From Pseudoflavonifractor phocaeensis (GTDB lineage Bacteria > Bacillota > Clostridia > Oscillospirales > Oscillospiraceae): 52,330 nt of DNA. The notes beneath the pieces were generated by a model. The model was not told the DNA's origin and searched no databases. It was given only the letters and a program-made list of their open reading frames with translations. Of this stretch, positions 34,404 to 42,248 are shown in pieces. Each line of letters opens with the position of its first letter. Position 1 is the stretch's first letter. The position numbers and the translations under genes were made by a program. The stretch is from assembly GCF_021531375.1 (NCBI RefSeq), contig NZ_JADYTU010000016.1, forward strand, positions 1-52,330, given 5' to 3'.

Positions 34404-34516
34404 GAGCAGCGACCCTGGACCGGAGCGAGGAATACAAACCAAGAACCGCGAAGCGGGGCTGTTTGTGTTCCGAGTCGGCGGGAAGGGGAGCGTCGCGAAC
34501 AGGCGAGGCGTGACAA
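34404..34516 (+). repeat. Structured intergenic element, copy A
   Basis: It begins GAGCAG, then GGAGCGAG, and a long stem GAATACAAAC/GTTTGTGTTC capped by CCGCGAAGCGG, then CGAGTC and an outer arm (GCGAC/GTCGC), ending GGCGTGACAA. Copy B (35803-35921) keeps these junction words while its stem sequences differ. Both follow TAAGAAGCG directly after a stop codon. The rest of the gap (34517-34640) has a GGAGCC/GGCTCC hairpin and no gene. Confidence 0.6.
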
Positions 34517-34654
34517 CAAGAAGCGCCCGCTCTGCCGTGGGCAGACGGGCTGCCGAAACCAAACAACAAATCCTATGCGGCACAAGCCGCTCCGTGGGAG
34601 GAGCCGCAGAGGCTCCGCCAAACAACCACATTTTTCTAATGGAGGTGCTCTTTC

Positions 34655-35080
34655 GTGGCACAGAAAGTAACTGGATATGTAAAACTTCAGATCCCCGCCG
34701 GCAAGGCGACTCCCGCCCCCCCTGTTGGTCCCGCTCTGGGCCAGCACGGCGTGAACATTGCCGCTTTCACCAAGGAGTTCAATGAGCGCACCAAGAACGA
34801 CGTGGGCATGATCATCCCCGTCATCATCACCGTGTACGCCGACCGCTCCTTCACCTTCGTGACCAAGACCCCCCCTGCCGCCGTCCTCATCAAGAAGGCC
34901 TGCAACATCGAGTCCGGCTCCGGTGTGCCCAACAAGACCAAGGTGGCCACCATCAGCAAGGAAGATGTCCGCAAGATCGCCGAGACCAAGATGCCCGACC
35001 TGAACGCCGCCAGCATCGAGGCCGCGATGAGCATGATCGCCGGTACTGCCCGCTCCATGGGCGTCGTCGTGGGCGAGTAA
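34655..35080 (+). CDS. rplK: 50S ribosomal protein L11
   Basis: Protein of 141 residues starting at GTG 34655 behind AATGGAGGTG. The N-terminal domain ([27 protein letters not shown]) and the RNA-binding C-terminal domain are complete. It binds the GTPase centre of 23S rRNA. rplA follows after 13 bases. Confidence 0.98.
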   Translation: MAQKVTGYVKLQIPAGKATPAPPVGPALGQHGVNIAAFTKEFNERTKNDVGMIIPVIITVYADRSFTFVTKTPPAAVLIKKACNIESGSGVPNKTKVATISKEDVRKIAETKMPDLNAASIEAAMSMIAGTARSMGVVVGE

Positions 35081-35093
35081 GGAGGGTGCAAGA

Positions 35094-35786
35094 ATGTTTA
35101 GAGGTAAGAAATATCAGGAGAGCGCCAAGAAGATCGACCGGAACACCCTGTACGATACTGCTGACGCTATGAAGCTGGTGGTGGAGACCGCCACCGCCAA
35201 GTTCGACGAGACCGTCGAGCTCCACGTCAAGCTGGGCGTTGACTCCCGTCACGCTGACCAGCAGGTCCGCGGCGCCATCGTGCTGCCCCACGGCACCGGC
35301 AAGACCCAGCGCGTGCTGGTCTTCGCCAAGGCCGCCAAGGCTGACGAGGCCCGTGCCGCCGGCGCCGACTACGTGGGCGATATGGACCTGGTGGAGAAGA
35401 TCCAGAAGGAAAACTGGTTCGACTTCGACGTGGTCGTTGCTACCCCCGACATGATGGGCGTTGTGGGCCGTCTGGGTAAGGTGCTGGGCCCCAAGGGCCT
35501 GATGCCCTCCCCCAAGGCCGGCACCGTCACCATGGACGTGACCAAGGCCGTCAACGAGATCAAGGCCGGTAAGGTGGAGTACCGTCTGGACAAGACCAAC
35601 ATCATCCACTGCCCCATCGGCAAGGCTTCCTTCGGCGTCGAGAAGCTGACCGAGAACTTCAACGCCATCATGGGCGCTATCATCAAGGCCAAGCCCGCCG
35701 CCGCTAAGGGCCAGTATATCAAGAGCTGCACCGTGGTGTCCACCATGGGCCCCGGCGTCAAGATCAACGGCGCCAAGCTGGCCTAA
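35094..35786 (+). CDS. rplA: 50S ribosomal protein L1
   Basis: Protein of 230 residues with the L1 signature region ([20 protein letters not shown]) and a full two-domain length. It forms the L1 stalk and in many bacteria represses its own operon. GGAGGGTGCAAG precedes the ATG. A copy of the structured element follows the stop. Confidence 0.98.
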   Translation: MFRGKKYQESAKKIDRNTLYDTADAMKLVVETATAKFDETVELHVKLGVDSRHADQQVRGAIVLPHGTGKTQRVLVFAKAAKADEARAAGADYVGDMDLVEKIQKENWFDFDVVVATPDMMGVVGRLGKVLGPKGLMPSPKAGTVTMDVTKAVNEIKAGKVEYRLDKTNIIHCPIGKASFGVEKLTENFNAIMGAIIKAKPAAAKGQYIKSCTVVSTMGPGVKINGAKLA

Positions 35787-35802
35787 GAAGCGCCGAATTC
35801 CC

Positions 35803-35921
35803 GAGCAGGGGGCATAACGACAGAGCGCAGGGCAAAGCCCGGGAGCGGCGCAGCCGGTCCGAGTTTGCCCGAAGTCGTCGGAGTTATCACCCCCGCCCGC
35901 GAGGGAACCAAGGCGTGACAA
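35803..35921 (+). repeat. Structured intergenic element, copy B
   Basis: GAGCAG leads into GGGGGCATAAC, which pairs with GTTATCACCCCC. AGAGCGCA follows, then GGGCAAA pairs with GTTTGCCC around GCGCAGC. GAAGTC and finally GGCGTGACAA close it. Junctions match copy A at 34404-34516, while helices are different, as in a covarying structure. Confidence 0.6.
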
Positions 35922-35949
35922 AAACGCCTGATCTATTTTGTTTATCGTT

Positions 35950-35984
35950 CCCGGACAGGTTTTGCTTGACAAAACCTGTCCGGG
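35950..35984. repeat. 15-bp perfect dyad over the rplJ promoter
   Basis: CCCGGACAGGTTTTG and its exact complement flank CTTGA. The dyad covers the -35 and most of the spacer of the rplJ promoter. It may terminate the rplKA transcript, form an operator, or both. No T-run follows. Confidence 0.6.
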
Positions 35985-35994
35985 GTGATAAAAT
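35966..35994 (+). promoter_or_regulatory. rplJ-rplL promoter
   Basis: TTGACA, 17 bases, TAAAAT. Confidence 0.85.
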
Positions 35995-36002
35995 ACCGCT
36001 TG

Positions 36003-36117
36003 CGTTCAAAGACAGCAGGTTTCCGGTCCGCCGGAAGTAAGTCCTGCCGAGAGTGCTTTCAAAAGAATACTTTTGATTGTACTGTCCTCCTGTCTGTTGA
36101 CGCGGAGGATTTTTTTG
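36003..36117 (+). ncRNA. Ribosomal protein L10 leader
   Basis: AGACAGCAGGT, then a short hairpin and AAGTCCTGCCGAGAG, then a distal arm and CCTCCTGTCTG match the L10 leader that binds L10(L12)4. The alternative hairpin TCCTCC/GGAGGA (36085-36109) with a run of T is the attenuator. Confidence 0.88.
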
Positions 36118-36165
36118 TTGCGCACAAGCAGTAAAACCCAATCTTTTCTGGAGGTGAATCCAAAA

Positions 36166-36711
36166 ATGCCTAACGCAAAGGTTCTTTCCGAGAAGCAGGC
36201 CATCGTTGCCGCTCTGACTGAGCAGCTGCAGAATGCTGCCAGCGGCGTGCTGGTGGACTACAAGGGAATCACCGTGGCCGAGGACACCGCTCTGCGTGTC
36301 GAGCTGCGTCAGAACGACGTCCAGTACGGCGTGGTGAAGAACACCCTGGTCCGCTTCGCTATGAACAACGTGGGTCTGAACGAGCTGGATGATGTGCTGA
36401 ACGGCACCACTTCTCTGGCCACCAGCGCCGGCGATCCCATCGCCCCCATGCGTGTGGTCAACAAGTTTGCCAAGCAGCTGAACGGTAAGTTCACCATCAA
36501 GGGCGGCTTTATGGACGGCAAGGTCCTGTCCCTGGACGAGATCATGGCTCTGGCCGAGCTGCCCTCCAAGGACGTCCTGCAGGCCCAGGCTCTGGGCATG
36601 ATGCTGGCTCCCATTACCAGCCTGGCTATCGTCCTGAAGGCCATCGCCGAGAAGAACGGCGAGCCCGCCGCCGAGGAGGCTCCTGCCGCCGAAGCCCCCG
36701 CTGCCGAGTAA
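36166..36711 (+). CDS. rplJ: 50S ribosomal protein L10
   Basis: Protein of 181 residues. The N-terminal rRNA-binding domain (VLSEKQAIVAALTEQLQNAASGVLVDYKG, then VKNTLVRFAM) and the C-terminal helix that holds L7/L12 dimers are present. The last 14 residues are an Ala/Glu/Pro-rich tail (EEAPAAEAPAAE). TCTGGAGGTG lies before the ATG. Controlled by its leader. Confidence 0.98.
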   Translation: MPNAKVLSEKQAIVAALTEQLQNAASGVLVDYKGITVAEDTALRVELRQNDVQYGVVKNTLVRFAMNNVGLNELDDVLNGTTSLATSAGDPIAPMRVVNKFAKQLNGKFTIKGGFMDGKVLSLDEIMALAELPSKDVLQAQALGMMLAPITSLAIVLKAIAEKNGEPAAEEAPAAEAPAAE

Positions 36712-36789
36712 GTCCCGGCATTCCGCTCCCATCAGGAGCAAAACAAATTTTTAATTTTAAAAAAACCATTATTTAGGAGGTATTTCATC

Positions 36790-37167
36790 ATGGCTAGTGA
36801 GAAGATTACCGCTCTCATTGAGGAAGTGAAGGCTCTGACTGTTCTGGAGCTGTCCGAGCTGGTTAAGGCTCTGGAGGAGGAGTTCGGCGTGTCCGCCGCC
36901 GCTATGGCCGCCCCCGCCGCCGGCGGCGCTGCTGCTGAGGCTGTCGAGGAGAAGACCGAGTTTGACGTGGTCCTGGCTGGCTTCGACGCCGCTGCCAAGA
37001 TCAAGGTCATCAAGGCCGTCCGCGAGATCACCGGTCTGGGCCTGGCCGAGGCCAAGGCTGCTGTCGAGGGCGCTCCCAAGACCCTGAAGGAGGCCGTGTC
37101 CAAGGACGAGGCCGAGGAGCTGAAGAAGAAGCTGGAAGAGGCCGGCGCCAAGGTCGAGCTGAAGTAA
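36790..37167 (+). CDS. rplL: 50S ribosomal protein L7/L12
   Basis: Protein of 125 residues: an N-terminal dimerisation helix pair, an Ala-rich hinge ([15 protein letters not shown]) and the factor-binding C-terminal domain ([42 protein letters not shown]). TTAGGAGG precedes the ATG. Terminators follow. Confidence 0.98.
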   Translation: MASEKITALIEEVKALTVLELSELVKALEEEFGVSAAAMAAPAAGGAAAEAVEEKTEFDVVLAGFDAAAKIKVIKAVREITGLGLAEAKAAVEGAPKTLKEAVSKDEAEELKKKLEEAGAKVELK

Positions 37168-37193
37168 TTTCCGCTTCCCTCAAAAGCAATGAT

Positions 37194-37226
37194 AAACCGG
37201 CCCGAGGCAGTGCCTCGGGCCGGTTT
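37194..37226 (+). terminator. Terminator after rplL
   Basis: AAACCGGCCCGAGGC / GCCTCGGGCCGGTTT followed by TTT. Confidence 0.92.
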
Positions 37227-37244
37227 TTTGCAGATATGGAAAGA

Positions 37245-37290
37245 GCCTGCCGCCGGAAGCCGTCCCATAGGACGCTATCCGGCGGCAGGC
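37245..37290. terminator. Second hairpin, between rplL and the AEC gene
   Basis: GCCTGCCGCCGGA / TCCGGCGGCAGGC with an inner GTCC/GGAC pair, followed by AGTTTTT on the plus strand. Confidence 0.75.
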
Positions 37291-37324
37291 AGTTTTTATG
37301 CTCTGATTCCGCCCCCGACAGTTT

Positions 37325-38257
37325 TCACAGCAGCAGTCCGATCAGGGGAATGGTGACGACACACAGCAGGCTGGACAGACACACCGCCCGGGCTCCCAAT
37401 TGAGTACAGCCGCCGTACTGCTCGCCCATCACCACAGAGGCCGCGGCGCTGGGCATCGCCATGATGACCAATGCCACGCCAACCACCAAGGGGTTGGAGA
37501 TCGGCAGCAGAGCCAGCACCGCCCCGGTCAGCAGCGGCAGGATGAGCAGCCGGGTCGCGGTGGCGGTAATCGCATCCCGGTCACAGACCATGTCCCGTAT
37601 CCGGCTCTTCGCCAGATTCATTCCCGTTATCATCATGGACAGCGGAGTCGTCACATTAGCCAGGTGCTGTAAGGGCCCGCGGATGGCCTCCGGCACCGGG
37701 ATCTGAAGACAGTAGAGGAACAGGCTCAGCACGATGGCCAGATTTATCATGCTGAAAATCACTTTTTTCCAGGATACCTGTGCCCCTGCCCCGTCCTTGT
37801 TATCCGCAGCCACCATCTTGGCCCCCAGGGTATAGACCAGCACATTAAAGGGGATGCCCAGCATCGCCGCTAGGGCAAGTCCCTCTTCGCCGAAGACTGC
37901 GTAAGCCACGGGATACCCCATAAATCCGTTGTTGCAGAAGGCGCAGCACATCATCCACATGCCTTTTCTTCCCTCGGGCACCCGGAACAGCCGGATCAGC
38001 AGCACGCAGATCCCGATATATCCCAGATGCAGGACGACGCCCAGGCAGCAGATCACCGCGGCATCCCGCAGGAAACTGGGATCAAAGGGCCGCAGCATGG
38101 AGCAGATGATGGTGGCGGGCAGCGTGATCTTCATCAGCAGCGACGTCATCGGCCCCGCAGCCGAGGGGCTCAGCACCTTGGCCTTCACCGCCAGAAAGCC
38201 CACCCCGATCAGCAAAAACAGCCCCACCAGATTGGTGAATAACACAGAGACAGACAT
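37325..38257 (-). CDS. AEC family transporter
   Basis: Protein of 310 residues with about ten membrane helices and the auxin-efflux-carrier pattern: CCAFCNNGFMGYPVAYAVFGEEGL in the middle and MAMPSAAASVVMGEQYGG near the end. Bacterial members carry malate, malonate or other organic acids. The substrate is unknown. GAGGTGC lies before the ATG. Confidence 0.9.
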   Translation of the reverse strand: MSVSVLFTNLVGLFLLIGVGFLAVKAKVLSPSAAGPMTSLLMKITLPATIICSMLRPFDPSFLRDAAVICCLGVVLHLGYIGICVLLIRLFRVPEGRKGMWMMCCAFCNNGFMGYPVAYAVFGEEGLALAAMLGIPFNVLVYTLGAKMVAADNKDGAGAQVSWKKVIFSMINLAIVLSLFLYCLQIPVPEAIRGPLQHLANVTTPLSMMITGMNLAKSRIRDMVCDRDAITATATRLLILPLLTGAVLALLPISNPLVVGVALVIMAMPSAAASVVMGEQYGGCTQLGARAVCLSSLLCVVTIPLIGLLL

Positions 38258-38357
38258 TGACTTTTCTGCACCTCATTTCGGGCCGGAGGACCTGAAGGAC
38301 CTCCTTCTTGGCCAGCGACCCTCTCCCTCAATATAAGACCGGTCGAAATGTAGGAGC

Positions 38358-38386
38358 ATTATACCAAAGGATCATACTTTTGTCAT
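38358..38386 (-). promoter_or_regulatory. AEC transporter promoter
   Basis: Minus strand ATGACA, 17 bases, TATAAT. Confidence 0.7.
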
Positions 38387-38403
38387 CTGACAGACTAAAT
38401 AAA

Positions 38404-38429
38404 ACCGCCTGCCGTTTCCGGCAGGCGGT
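38404..38429 (-). terminator. Terminator after the crotonase gene
   Basis: ACCGCCTGCCG / CGGCAGGCGGT; on the minus strand it is followed by TTTTATT. Confidence 0.88.
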
Positions 38430-38504
38430 GGGGACAATCGACGGCCACAGGGCACGCCGGCTTCTGTTTTCTTACCGGCAGCCTGTGCCAAGGGATAAAC
38501 GCCC

Positions 38505-39281
38505 TCAGCGGTTCTTGAAGGCGGTGACCTTTTCCTTGTTCAGGAAAGCCTTCATGGCGTCCTTCTGGTCCTCGGTGGCGAAGCACAGACCGAAGGCCTC
38601 GCTCTCATAGGCCGCGCCGGTGGTCATATCGGTCTGGAGGCCCCGGCGGATGGCGGCCTTGGACTGGCGGACGGCCACCTGGGCGTTGGCGGCAATGGCA
38701 TTGGCCAGCTCCATCGCCTTGTCCATCAGCTCCTCGGGGGCGTAGACATGGCTGACCAAGCCGATCTCCAGGGCCCGGGCGGCGTTGATGGTCTGGGCGG
38801 TGAGGATCAGTTCCATAGCGTTGGCCGTGCCCACGATGCGGGGCAGCCGCTGGGTGCCGCCGAAGCCGGGGGTGATGCCCAGGCCCACCTCGGGCTGGCC
38901 GAACTTGGCCTTCTCGCTGGCCACCCGGATGTCGCAGGCCATGGACAGCTCGCAGCCGCCGCCCAGGGCGAAGCCGTTGACGGCGGCGATGGTGGGCTTG
39001 GACAGGTTCTCCAGCTTCAGGAAGACCCGGTTGCCCAGCGCGCCGAACTTCTTGCCCTCCGCCGCGGTGAGGGTGGACATCTGGCCGATGTCGGCCCCGG
39101 CCACAAAGGACCGGCCCGCGCCGGTGATGACCGCTACCAGGATCTCTTCATTCTCCTCCACCTGATCCAGCACCGCGTCCAGGTCCCGGAGCACCTGGTC
39201 GTTGAGAGCGTTGAGCGCCTCGGGGCGGTTCATGGTAATGACCCCCACGGGGCCCTTCTGTTCCAGTGTTACGAAAGCCAT
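38505..39281 (-). CDS. Enoyl-CoA hydratase/crotonase
   Basis: Protein of 258 residues of the crotonase fold. AGADIGQM gives the oxyanion-hole segment. The two catalytic Glu lie in NGFALGGGCELSMACDIR and GQPEVGLGITPGFGGTQRL. It hydrates crotonyl-CoA or related enoyl-CoA, as in butyrate formation. It stands alone with its own promoter, not with hbd/thl/bcd as in most butyrate clusters. Confidence 0.93.
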   Translation of the reverse strand: MAFVTLEQKGPVGVITMNRPEALNALNDQVLRDLDAVLDQVEENEEILVAVITGAGRSFVAGADIGQMSTLTAAEGKKFGALGNRVFLKLENLSKPTIAAVNGFALGGGCELSMACDIRVASEKAKFGQPEVGLGITPGFGGTQRLPRIVGTANAMELILTAQTINAARALEIGLVSHVYAPEELMDKAMELANAIAANAQVAVRQSKAAIRRGLQTDMTTGAAYESEAFGLCFATEDQKDAMKAFLNKEKVTAFKNR

Positions 39282-39340
39282 ATGTAAGCTCCTCCTTCAA
39301 TATCGAAATACCGGCTTGGATTTCGCTCTTGTTCTTTTCT

Positions 39341-39369
39341 ATTATAATGCGTAACGTACAAAGCCGCAA
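39341..39369 (-). promoter_or_regulatory. Crotonase gene promoter
   Basis: Minus strand TTGCGG, 17 bases, TATAAT. Confidence 0.7.
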
Positions 39370-39500
39370 GTCTTGTCAGCCAATGTCTTTTCTGCAAGCC
39401 GCTCCTATTTGACGGCGCGGCCCCGTGTCCCGCCCCGCCGCCGGATTTCAGGCATGTTTTTCCCGCCGCCGGAATAGAGTAGCCCGAAGGGGGGATCGGT

Positions 39501-41036
39501 TTGTCCAAGCAGACATTATCCGCCGGGAAAGGGGCCCTGTTCCTCACGGTGCTGGGGGTCCTGTCTCAGGTGCTGAGCTTTGGCTATCGGGTGGCCCTGT
39601 CCCGTCTGGTGGGGGCAGAGGTCATGGGGCTGTACCAGCTGCTCATGCCGGTGTACTCGGTGCTGTTGTCCCTGACCGCTGTGGGACTGACCGCGGTGGT
39701 GTCCAACCTGACCTCCCAATATCTGGCGCTGGGGAACCGCCGGGCGGCGGCCCAGACCCTGTCCACCTGCCTGCGCGCCTTCTTTCTCCTGCTCCTTCCC
39801 CTGGGCGCGGCGGTCATTCTGGCCTCCGACCCCATCTCCGTGGCTCTGCTGGGGGACGCCCGCACCCAGTTGGGACTGATCCTCCTGGTACCCTGCGTTG
39901 CCCTCACCGGCGTGGAAAACGTACACAAGCACTATTTCTACGGGGCGGGGCTGGTGGTCCCGCCCGCTCTGGTGGAGCTGGCCGAGCAGCTGATCCGGGC
40001 CGCCGCCGTACTGGGGCTTTTGCTGCTCTTTCTTCCCCAGTATCCGGAGCGGGCGGCGGGGCTCATCGTGGCGGGCATGGTGGTCTGCGAGGTCTTTTCC
40101 GCCCTTACTCTGGCCGTCCTGTACCGCGTCCATCTCCGCCGCAGGGGATGTGCCGGTCCGGGAGAGCCCGGACGCATCCGCTGCCGGCGGCTGGCCTCCA
40201 TCGCCCTCCCCGTGGGTGCCAACGCCCTGCTGGGCAATCTGATGGGAGCGGCCAACGCTACCCTGATCCCCCAGAAGCTGGTGGAGGGGGGCATGGACCG
40301 CAGCGCCGCCGTCTCCCAGCTGGGGGTGGTGTGCGGCATGACGCTGCCCATGCTGGCCCTGCCCACGGTGTTCCTGGGGGCTCTGAATCTGATCCTGGTC
40401 CCCCGGTTGGCCCGGGCCTCTGCCCTGGACCGCCCCGGAGAGGTCCGCCGTCTGACGGACCGGGCCATAGCCGCCGTCTCCGTGCTGGCCCTGCCCTCCA
40501 TGTCCCTGATGGCGGTACTGGGCCCCGACCTGGGCACACTGCTCTTTGGCCGGGAGGACGTGGGGCGGTTCCTCATTCCCCTCTCCCTCACCATGGCGCT
40601 GAGCTGCTTCTGCTCCGTCCTGGGCTCGGTGCTGAACGGGATCGGCCGGCAGAAGGCCGTGGCTGTGGTCTCTCTGCTGGGGGGCGGCGTGCAGCTGCTG
40701 GGCACCCTGGTCCTGGTCCCCCTGCCCGGCGTGGGGATCGCTGGATATGTGGCCGGGTCCCTTCTCTCCGCCCTGCTGGAGGCGGGGCTCTGTCTGTGGC
40801 TGGCCGCCCGGTACACCCGTCTGAAGCCGCCCCTCTTTTCCTGGCTGATCGCCCCCGGTCTGTCCGCCCTGCTGGCCGCCCTCACCACCAACCTGTTGCT
40901 CCGGGAGCTGAAGGCGGCCGGAATCCCCCTTCTCCCCGCCGCTGTGTCCAGTCTGCTCTTCGCCGCCATCCTGTATCTGGCTGCCCTCCACGCCCAGGGC
41001 ATCCGCCTCCGGACGGTCTTGCGGGTGCGGTGGTAG
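39501..41036 (+). CDS. SpoVB/MurJ-like lipid flippase of the MOP superfamily
   Basis: Protein of 511 residues with about 14 helices. The start GKGALFLTVLGVLSQVLSFGYRVALSRLVGAEVMGLYQL and the later QKLVEGG and GIGRQKAVA patterns fit stage V sporulation protein B and related exporters that flip lipid-linked cell-wall or polysaccharide units. The start is TTG at 39501 behind GAAGGGGGG. Sporulation use is inferred from the family. Confidence 0.88.
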   Translation: MSKQTLSAGKGALFLTVLGVLSQVLSFGYRVALSRLVGAEVMGLYQLLMPVYSVLLSLTAVGLTAVVSNLTSQYLALGNRRAAAQTLSTCLRAFFLLLLPLGAAVILASDPISVALLGDARTQLGLILLVPCVALTGVENVHKHYFYGAGLVVPPALVELAEQLIRAAAVLGLLLLFLPQYPERAAGLIVAGMVVCEVFSALTLAVLYRVHLRRRGCAGPGEPGRIRCRRLASIALPVGANALLGNLMGAANATLIPQKLVEGGMDRSAAVSQLGVVCGMTLPMLALPTVFLGALNLILVPRLARASALDRPGEVRRLTDRAIAAVSVLALPSMSLMAVLGPDLGTLLFGREDVGRFLIPLSLTMALSCFCSVLGSVLNGIGRQKAVAVVSLLGGGVQLLGTLVLVPLPGVGIAGYVAGSLLSALLEAGLCLWLAARYTRLKPPLFSWLIAPGLSALLAALTTNLLLRELKAAGIPLLPAAVSSLLFAAILYLAALHAQGIRLRTVLRVRW

Positions 41037-41261
41037 AACGCCGTCCCTCCTCCTCCGCAGATTCCTCTTGTCTCCCGCTCCTCCCGGTAGTACAATGGGT
41101 ACAAAGCTTCATCCGCAATACAAACACACTGAACCGGAAGATTTCGTTGCGCAGGAAGCTTTTGTGCATCATTTCCCGTCGTCCCACAGTGGTCGGGGAA
41201 GTGCCACATCATGAATTTTACTATTCTCGCGCATAGCAAAACGCGACAGGAGGCCCCATCT

Positions 41262-41720
41262 ATGGACGATGTGAACAGACCCATTACCAACCCGGAGCTG
41301 ACGGCGGCGGTGGAGCGGATGCGCCGGGAGAACAGCCGGGAGAGCCGGGAGGCGGTGCTGGACCTGGTCATCACCACGGCCCGGTTCCTGGCCCCGGTGA
41401 CCATTACCCCGGCCCCGGAGGAGCAGGACCCCGGTGAGGCCGCGCTGGGCCAGGGGACCCAGATCCAGTTCCAGCTGCTCACCAACCAGGAGGGGCAGCC
41501 CTTCTTTCCTGCCTTCACCAGCTGGGAGGAGCTGCGTAAGCTGTGCGGCCCCAAAAACCAGCAGACCCTGGTCCTCACTTTCGACGACTATGCCGCCATG
41601 GTGGTGCGGGACACCCGGGCCGCCGGGTTTGTGGTGGACCCCTTCGGGGCCTGCCTGTCCTTTGACCGGGCCATGGTGGAGCATCTGGTGGAGCGGAAGC
41701 GGCAGATGACCGGTAACTAA
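41262..41720 (+). CDS. SseB domain protein
   Basis: Protein of 152 residues. The core (FQLLTNQEGQPFFPAFTSWEELRKL, then AAGFVVDPFGACLSFDRAMVEHL) matches the N-terminal SseB domain, a small cytoplasmic fold of uncertain role. ACAGGAGG before ATG 41262 sets the start. It has its own terminator. Confidence 0.85.
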   Translation: MDDVNRPITNPELTAAVERMRRENSRESREAVLDLVITTARFLAPVTITPAPEEQDPGEAALGQGTQIQFQLLTNQEGQPFFPAFTSWEELRKLCGPKNQQTLVLTFDDYAAMVVRDTRAAGFVVDPFGACLSFDRAMVEHLVERKRQMTGN

Positions 41721-41734
41721 TTCGGATCAAAGGC

Positions 41735-41768
41735 CCGGTGTGGGAGCGTTTTCACGTTCCCGCGCCGG
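41735..41768 (+). terminator. Terminator after the SseB-domain gene
   Basis: A 15-bp stem (three G-T pairs) CCGGTGTGGGAGCGT / ACGTTCCCGCGCCGG around TTTC, then ACTTTTT. Confidence 0.85.
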
Positions 41769-41809
41769 ACTTTTTCATGGGGTTTTCAATTCTCCCGTCC
41801 AGACGCTCA

Positions 41810-41939
41810 GTTGGTGCCAGCCACTCAGGTCCGTCGTACCCATGGGGCGAATGGATCCCGGGCAACACCCCCCAATAAACCATCCCAATGCTCCAGAACC
41901 ATACCTGCCATCGGACCGGGAGAAATAGGTTGGTGCCAG
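41810..41939. repeat. Short direct repeat GTTGGTGCCAG
   Basis: The 11-mer occurs at 41810-41820 and 41929-41939, 119 bases apart, in a stretch (41780-41990) that otherwise shows no gene or clear signal. Confidence 0.3.
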
Positions 41940-41992
41940 GGCACAGCTTTACCGTTTTCTCCTTTCCCCATTTTTTACATACAGAAAAGTTC

Positions 41993-42021
41993 TTGACATT
42001 TTGGTTAGCTTATGCTAACCT
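41993..42021 (+). promoter_or_regulatory. Promoter with a metal-repressor-like palindrome
   Basis: TTGACA is followed after 17 bases by TAACCT. Between them lies GGTTAGCTTATGCTAACC (42003-42020), a perfect 7-bp inverted repeat with a 4-base centre. The half-site GGTTAG/CTAACC is the half-site of DtxR/IdeR operators, but the spacing is 5 bases longer than in IdeR boxes. Confidence 0.55.
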
Positions 42022-42027
42022 ATGTTC

Positions 42028-42178
42028 GGTTGGAGAAAGCCGTCCTCCCTCCTCAATCCTCCCTGCTTTCTTCCATCTATACATTGGCGTTTTCTCTGAC
42101 CACCAGACGGTCCGGCGTGACAGGCATCGCGTCGGACAGCCCCGTCCGTGCGTATACACGCGGACGGGGCTTTATTTT
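42028..42178 (+). ncRNA. Candidate metal-regulated small RNA
   Basis: A unit of about 150 bases lies between the promoter at 41993 and the terminator at 42138-42171. It has no frame with a ribosome site. Its 5' part is C/U-rich and unpaired by eye (CCGTCCTCCCTCCTC and AATCCTCCCTGC), complementary to AGGAGG ribosome sites. A GTCCGGCG/CGTCGGAC hairpin follows. The architecture resembles FsrA/RyhB-class iron-sparing RNAs; no homology is claimed. Confidence 0.5.
42138..42176 (+). terminator. Terminator of the candidate small RNA
   Basis: AGCCCCGTCCGTG / CGCGGACGGGGCT around GTATACA, followed by TTATTTTATC. Confidence 0.85.
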
Positions 42179-42248
42179 ATCTTTCCTCCGCCGGGGATCT
42201 GTGTTATAATCTGGAACATAAGCAATTTGTTATAAGGAGTTGCTTGCC

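Noticed and set aside
34402-34785. 127-codon frame through the nusG-rplK gap
   Set aside because: Runs through a structured repeat into rplK in the wrong frame.
39425-41236. 603-codon plus-strand frame overlapping the flippase gene
   Set aside because: Different frame of the same strand with Gly/Pro/Arg-rich translation; the 511-residue flippase is clearly the real gene.
41810-41939. GTTGGTGCCAG direct repeat as phage attachment sites
   Set aside because: Only 11 bases, 119 apart, with no integrase or tRNA nearby; kept only as a low-confidence repeat.
42012-42209. 65-codon frame over the candidate small RNA
   Set aside because: Starts inside the promoter palindrome, upstream of any likely transcript, and runs through the terminator stem.
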